This document shows, in pieces, positions 53,179 to 55,638 of a DNA stretch of 55,638 nucleotides. Origin of the DNA: an uncultured Roseburia sp. (lineage in GTDB: Bacteria; Bacillota; Clostridia; Lachnospirales; Lachnospiraceae); assembly GCA_947088345.1 (NCBI GenBank), contig CAMUGE010000016.1:1-55638 (forward strand), read 5' to 3'. Below the pieces are notes generated by a model, which was not told the origin of the DNA, searched no databases, and saw only the letters and a list, made by a program, of their open reading frames with translations. Both the position numbers and the translations under genes were made by a program. The stretch's first letter is position 1. Each line of letters begins with the position of its first letter.

Positions 53179-54591
53179 TTATTCTCCTGAAACCGGCTCA
53201 TACGTTTTGATTTCGAATGAATCAAAAATACAGTTTCTTGCTGCTGACAGACTCGCAAATTCTTCTCCGGTGATCATCTGCGCCGCAATGTTGCCGATTG
53301 CGGTTGCTTCCGTCGGGCCTGCATAGACAGTACAACCTGTCGCCTTTGCGGTCAGCTCATTTAAATAAGCTGCATTTGCACCGCCGCCTACCACATGAAT
53401 GCTCTCATATTTACTTCCGGTCATATCTTCAATCTCCGCAATCGTCTGCGCATAGCATTTTGCAAGGCTGTTGTAGATGACGGCCGCCACTTCCGCAATG
53501 CCCTCCGGCGCCTGCTGGCCGGATTCCTCACAGGCCGCCTGTACTTCTCTCGTCATACTCTCGGGCGCCAGGAAACGGTCGTCGTTACAGTCAACCAACG
53601 ATGCAATATCTGTCATGGATGCACTCTCGCAGATTTCCCCAAACCCCTGCTCAGGTGCCAGTTCCTTGCGAACAGACTGAATCATCCAAAGCCCCATAAT
53701 ATTTTTCAGATAGCGGAAACGATAGTCGTAACCGCCCTCATTTGTAAAGTTATGCTGCATACTCTTTAACGAGCAGTCCGCATGCATTCGCTCGGTCCCC
53801 ATCAGTGACCATGTGCCGGAACTGATATATATAGTATCCTCCTGATTTGTTGGAACGGCCATCACTGCCGAACCAGTGTCATGTGTTGCCGGAAGCACAA
53901 CTTTGCAGTTAAATCCCACTTCATCGCTGATCTGCTCGGTAAGATTTCCAAGCACAGTACCCGGTTTTTCTATTTTACAGAAAATACGCTCCGGATATCC
54001 CAATTTGTCAATCAGGTCGTAATCCCAGTCTTTTGTATCGGGATGCACCAACTGCCCGGTTGTTGTATTGGTGTATTCGGAAATTTTTTTGCCGGTCAAA
54101 AGGAAGTTAAAGTATTCCGGTATCATAAGAAGAGCCTCTGCCTTTTCCAGATATTCCGGATGATCCCTCTTTACTGCCATAAGCTGGTATACTGTATTAA
54201 ATATTTGCTTTTGAATCCCTGTCCTGCCATAGAGCTCTTTTTCCGGTATCAGCTGATAGACCAGTTCATCGGCGCCGCCTGTGCGGTCATCACGGTAACC
54301 GACCGCATTGCCGATCCTCTGGTCGTCTTTATCCAGCAGCACAAAATCCACGCCCCATGTGTCAATTCCCATAGATACCGGAACTTTTCCTGCCTCTTTG
54401 CACTTTTTCATGCCGGTCTTAATTTCTGTAAAAAGCTGGTCGACATCCCAGCACAATTCATTGTCTTTTTTTGTCATACCGTTTGGAAAACGGTACATCT
54501 CCTCCAGAACCATCTTCCCGTTTTCAAGATGCGCCAGAATGTGACGTCCGCTGGAAGCCCCAATATCAATTGCCAGATAGTATGTCTGCAT
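53179..54591 (-). CDS. Rhamnulokinase/fuculokinase-type FGGY kinase
   Basis: About 470 residues of the FGGY sugar kinase family, closest in style to RhaB: LAIDIGASSGRHILA start, MGIDTWGVDFVLLD near residue 72, YISSGTWSLMG near 265 and the ATP-site VVGGGANAAYLNELTA near 405. Phosphorylates a deoxy-ketose at O1. The ATG at 54591 follows AGGAGGT; the longer frame to 54669 includes sequence after the terminator. Co-transcribed with the isomerase. Confidence 0.88.
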   Translation of the reverse strand: MQTYYLAIDIGASSGRHILAHLENGKMVLEEMYRFPNGMTKKDNELCWDVDQLFTEIKTGMKKCKEAGKVPVSMGIDTWGVDFVLLDKDDQRIGNAVGYRDDRTGGADELVYQLIPEKELYGRTGIQKQIFNTVYQLMAVKRDHPEYLEKAEALLMIPEYFNFLLTGKKISEYTNTTTGQLVHPDTKDWDYDLIDKLGYPERIFCKIEKPGTVLGNLTEQISDEVGFNCKVVLPATHDTGSAVMAVPTNQEDTIYISSGTWSLMGTERMHADCSLKSMQHNFTNEGGYDYRFRYLKNIMGLWMIQSVRKELAPEQGFGEICESASMTDIASLVDCNDDRFLAPESMTREVQAACEESGQQAPEGIAEVAAVIYNSLAKCYAQTIAEIEDMTGSKYESIHVVGGGANAAYLNELTAKATGCTVYAGPTEATAIGNIAAQMITGEEFASLSAARNCIFDSFEIKTYEPVSGE

Positions 54592-54685
54592 TTCCCCAAT
54601 TACCTCCTTTTGCACTGCAATTTTGCCGTTTCTGCAACAAAACTGCTTTTCTGCTGTCTGCTCTATCATAACGGATTAAACGAAT

Positions 54686-54721
54686 AAAAAAAAGGACACT
54701 TTTTGTGAAATAAAGCGTCCT
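54686..54721 (-). terminator. Terminator in the kinase leader
   Basis: AGGACGCTTT and AAAGTGTCCT (54712-54721 and 54693-54702) pair over ten bases with one G-U and precede a run of eight T residues on the minus strand, about 95 bases before the kinase start. Confidence 0.75.
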
Positions 54722-54829
54722 CTTTTGCAAATCTGTCTTTTCGCGTGAAAAACAGCTGAAAACGCGCTATTTCAGGCAGATTTATCAGGAAAGCAAAAAC
54801 CGGGATTATGCATCCCGTACACAAATACG

Positions 54830-54868
54830 GGTATAACTTTGTATAAACTGGAATAACTTTGACTGCAA
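54830..54868 (-). promoter_or_regulatory. Possible promoter and phased direct repeats of the kinase-isomerase operon
   Basis: TTGCAG (54863-54868), 17-base spacer, TATACA (54840-54845) on the minus strand. Two 12-base direct repeats, GGTATAACTTTG (54830-54841) and GGAATAACTTTG (54850-54861), lie exactly 20 bases apart, on the same face of the helix, and overlap the -10 and spacer. Confidence 0.45.
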
Positions 54869-54880
54869 TTGTCTATGTTG

Positions 54881-55185
54881 TCATTTCCTTTGTTCAAAAT
54901 TTATGTTTATGATATTATGTCTAAGTATTGCGGAAGCTGTAAAAAATTCTGTTTGATTTTCTTCGGCTTGTTTTGCTAAAGTAACATACTGTTCCATAGA
55001 ATTTTGCATAGGTACATTTACAACCTTAAATAATTCTGTCCCCTTTTTCAAATATGTAAAAGAAGTGTTGATTGTTTCAAAAATTGCAGGCTTTCCGTCC
55101 ACAAATCGACAACGAAATTCTTCAATCTGATTAGCACATTTTGTTACTGCATAGACAAAGGCAATTATTCTTGGTTTTATTTACG
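54881..55185 (-). pseudogene. Unidentified protein fragment
   Basis: An open stretch on the minus strand reads as about 100 residues (RIIAFVYAVTKCANQIEEF ... ILRHNIININFEQRK) but has no start codon with a ribosome binding site at its upper end; the only ATG (55102) is internal. It is probably the C-terminal remnant of a gene cut at its upstream side. I do not recognise the family. Confidence 0.35.
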
Positions 55186-55236
55186 GAACAAAGCCCGCCG
55201 CAGAGGGAGTAGCTTATACTTTTATGGAACAATCCT

Positions 55237-55506
55237 TTGGCGCACTTTGCTGTATTTCAATTTGCGCAGGCGGACTTGGGACACACGCTTGCGGGTACCG
55301 GCGTATCGCTTGAGCTGTCTATGAACTTTGAAGCAGTCACAGCGCGTTATGTGGACGTGCGGCTTGAACGGAAGAAAGAAGTCCTTGACGCATACCATAA
55401 CGCGGTAGGGAAATCATCAATCCGCTTAGTCGGAAATCGCGTTTCCGTTAAAAAGGAAATCGCTTTATCAAAAATACGGGCTATACCGACATATAAGAAC
55501 TTCTAA
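55237..55506 (+). pseudogene. Unidentified ORF, probably a fragment
   Basis: 89 codons on the plus strand starting inside a sequence without ribosome binding site. Charged C-terminal half (KKEVLDAYHNAVGKSSIR). No recognised domain. The neighbouring frames carry other coding-like pieces (EGVAYTFMEQSFGALC), so the area looks like decayed or transferred DNA. Confidence 0.3.
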
Positions 55507-55638
55507 GGTAGTGTAAAATAGTTTGTGTCTTTCGGAAAAAACACCTCTTTTTTGGTAAGAATCAAGATATGACAATTCTTATCAAAAAGTCCAGCTAATA
55601 AATGTCAATAGGAGAATGAAAAAACTTTGATCTTATTT
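55507..55638. repeat. AT-rich end region with one large inverted repeat
   Basis: TTTTTTGGTAAGAAT (55548-55562) pairs imperfectly with ATTCTTATCAAAAA (55575-55588). The GTGTAAAATAGTTTGTGT preceding it (55512-55529) is reminiscent of the ends of some transposons, but no transposase is in the window. Confidence 0.35.

Overview
This 55.6 kb window looks like chromosomal DNA of an anaerobic gut-type Firmicute, most likely Lachnospiraceae. The inference rests on gene content: an [FeFe]-hydrogenase-like protein, a fructose PTS operon carrying its own EI and HPr, a GPH-type sugar transporter, cytosolic pyrimidine genes pyrC-pyrK-pyrD, and a glycyl-radical propanediol-utilising bacterial microcompartment (BMC). 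Ribosome binding sites are strong AGGAGG types and promoters are of the TTGACA/TATAAT type. Almost every gene is on the minus strand, so transcription mostly runs from high to low coordinates.

Layout from left to right. 0.1-6.2 kb: hydrogenase-like protein, then a sugar/polyol operon (fructokinase, GPH transporter, zinc polyol dehydrogenase) with a ROK repressor. 6.5-9.7 kb: a radical SAM protein, a broken YafY-type regulator, a DUF2461 protein and an ECF sigma factor. 9.9-15.0 kb: a giant cytoplasmic GH28-GH115 fusion behind a chemoreceptor gene that carries a frameshift. 15.3-17.0 kb: an orphan BlaI repressor and a DUF1266 lipoprotein. 17.2-22.7 kb: pyrC-pyrK-pyrD, hflX and a TPR lipoprotein. 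22.8-28.6 kb: fruK-fruA-ptsH-ptsI-fruR. 29-32.3 kb: glycogen phosphorylase and a divergent AraC regulator. 32.4-36.3 kb: PAP2 phosphatase, nicotinate phosphoribosyltransferase, two structured repeats, DegV and a histidine phosphatase.

36.4-54.6 kb is the main accessory system. An isomerase/kinase pair for a 6-deoxyhexose (L-fucose or L-rhamnose) sits upstream and ends in a terminator. The BMC operon then starts at a consensus promoter near 51.4 kb and runs to a strong terminator at 36.4 kb: glycyl-radical propanediol dehydratase, its activase, PduU-like shell protein, EutP/PduV GTPase, class II aldolase, DUF336 protein, CoA-acylating aldehyde dehydrogenase, zinc alcohol dehydrogenase, four hexameric shell proteins, PduL, the pentameric shell protein, PduS, PduT, a DeoR regulator, and finally a ParA-type ATPase plus a small low-complexity partner. 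The pathway inferred is deoxyhexose to ketose to ketose-1-phosphate, aldolase cleavage to dihydroxyacetone phosphate and lactaldehyde, reduction to 1,2-propanediol, dehydration to propionaldehyde, and conversion to propionyl-phosphate and 1-propanol inside the shell.

The two most promising observations are (1) the ParA/small-protein pair embedded as the last genes of the BMC operon, which resembles a McdAB-type positioning system for a glycyl-radical microcompartment, and (2) three copies of a ~150-180 nt multi-hairpin repeat, two in tandem at 34.55-34.86 kb and one inverted inside the BMC operon at 47.77-47.95 kb, whose stems differ by compensatory changes. All functional calls are from reading the sequence; no database search was run.
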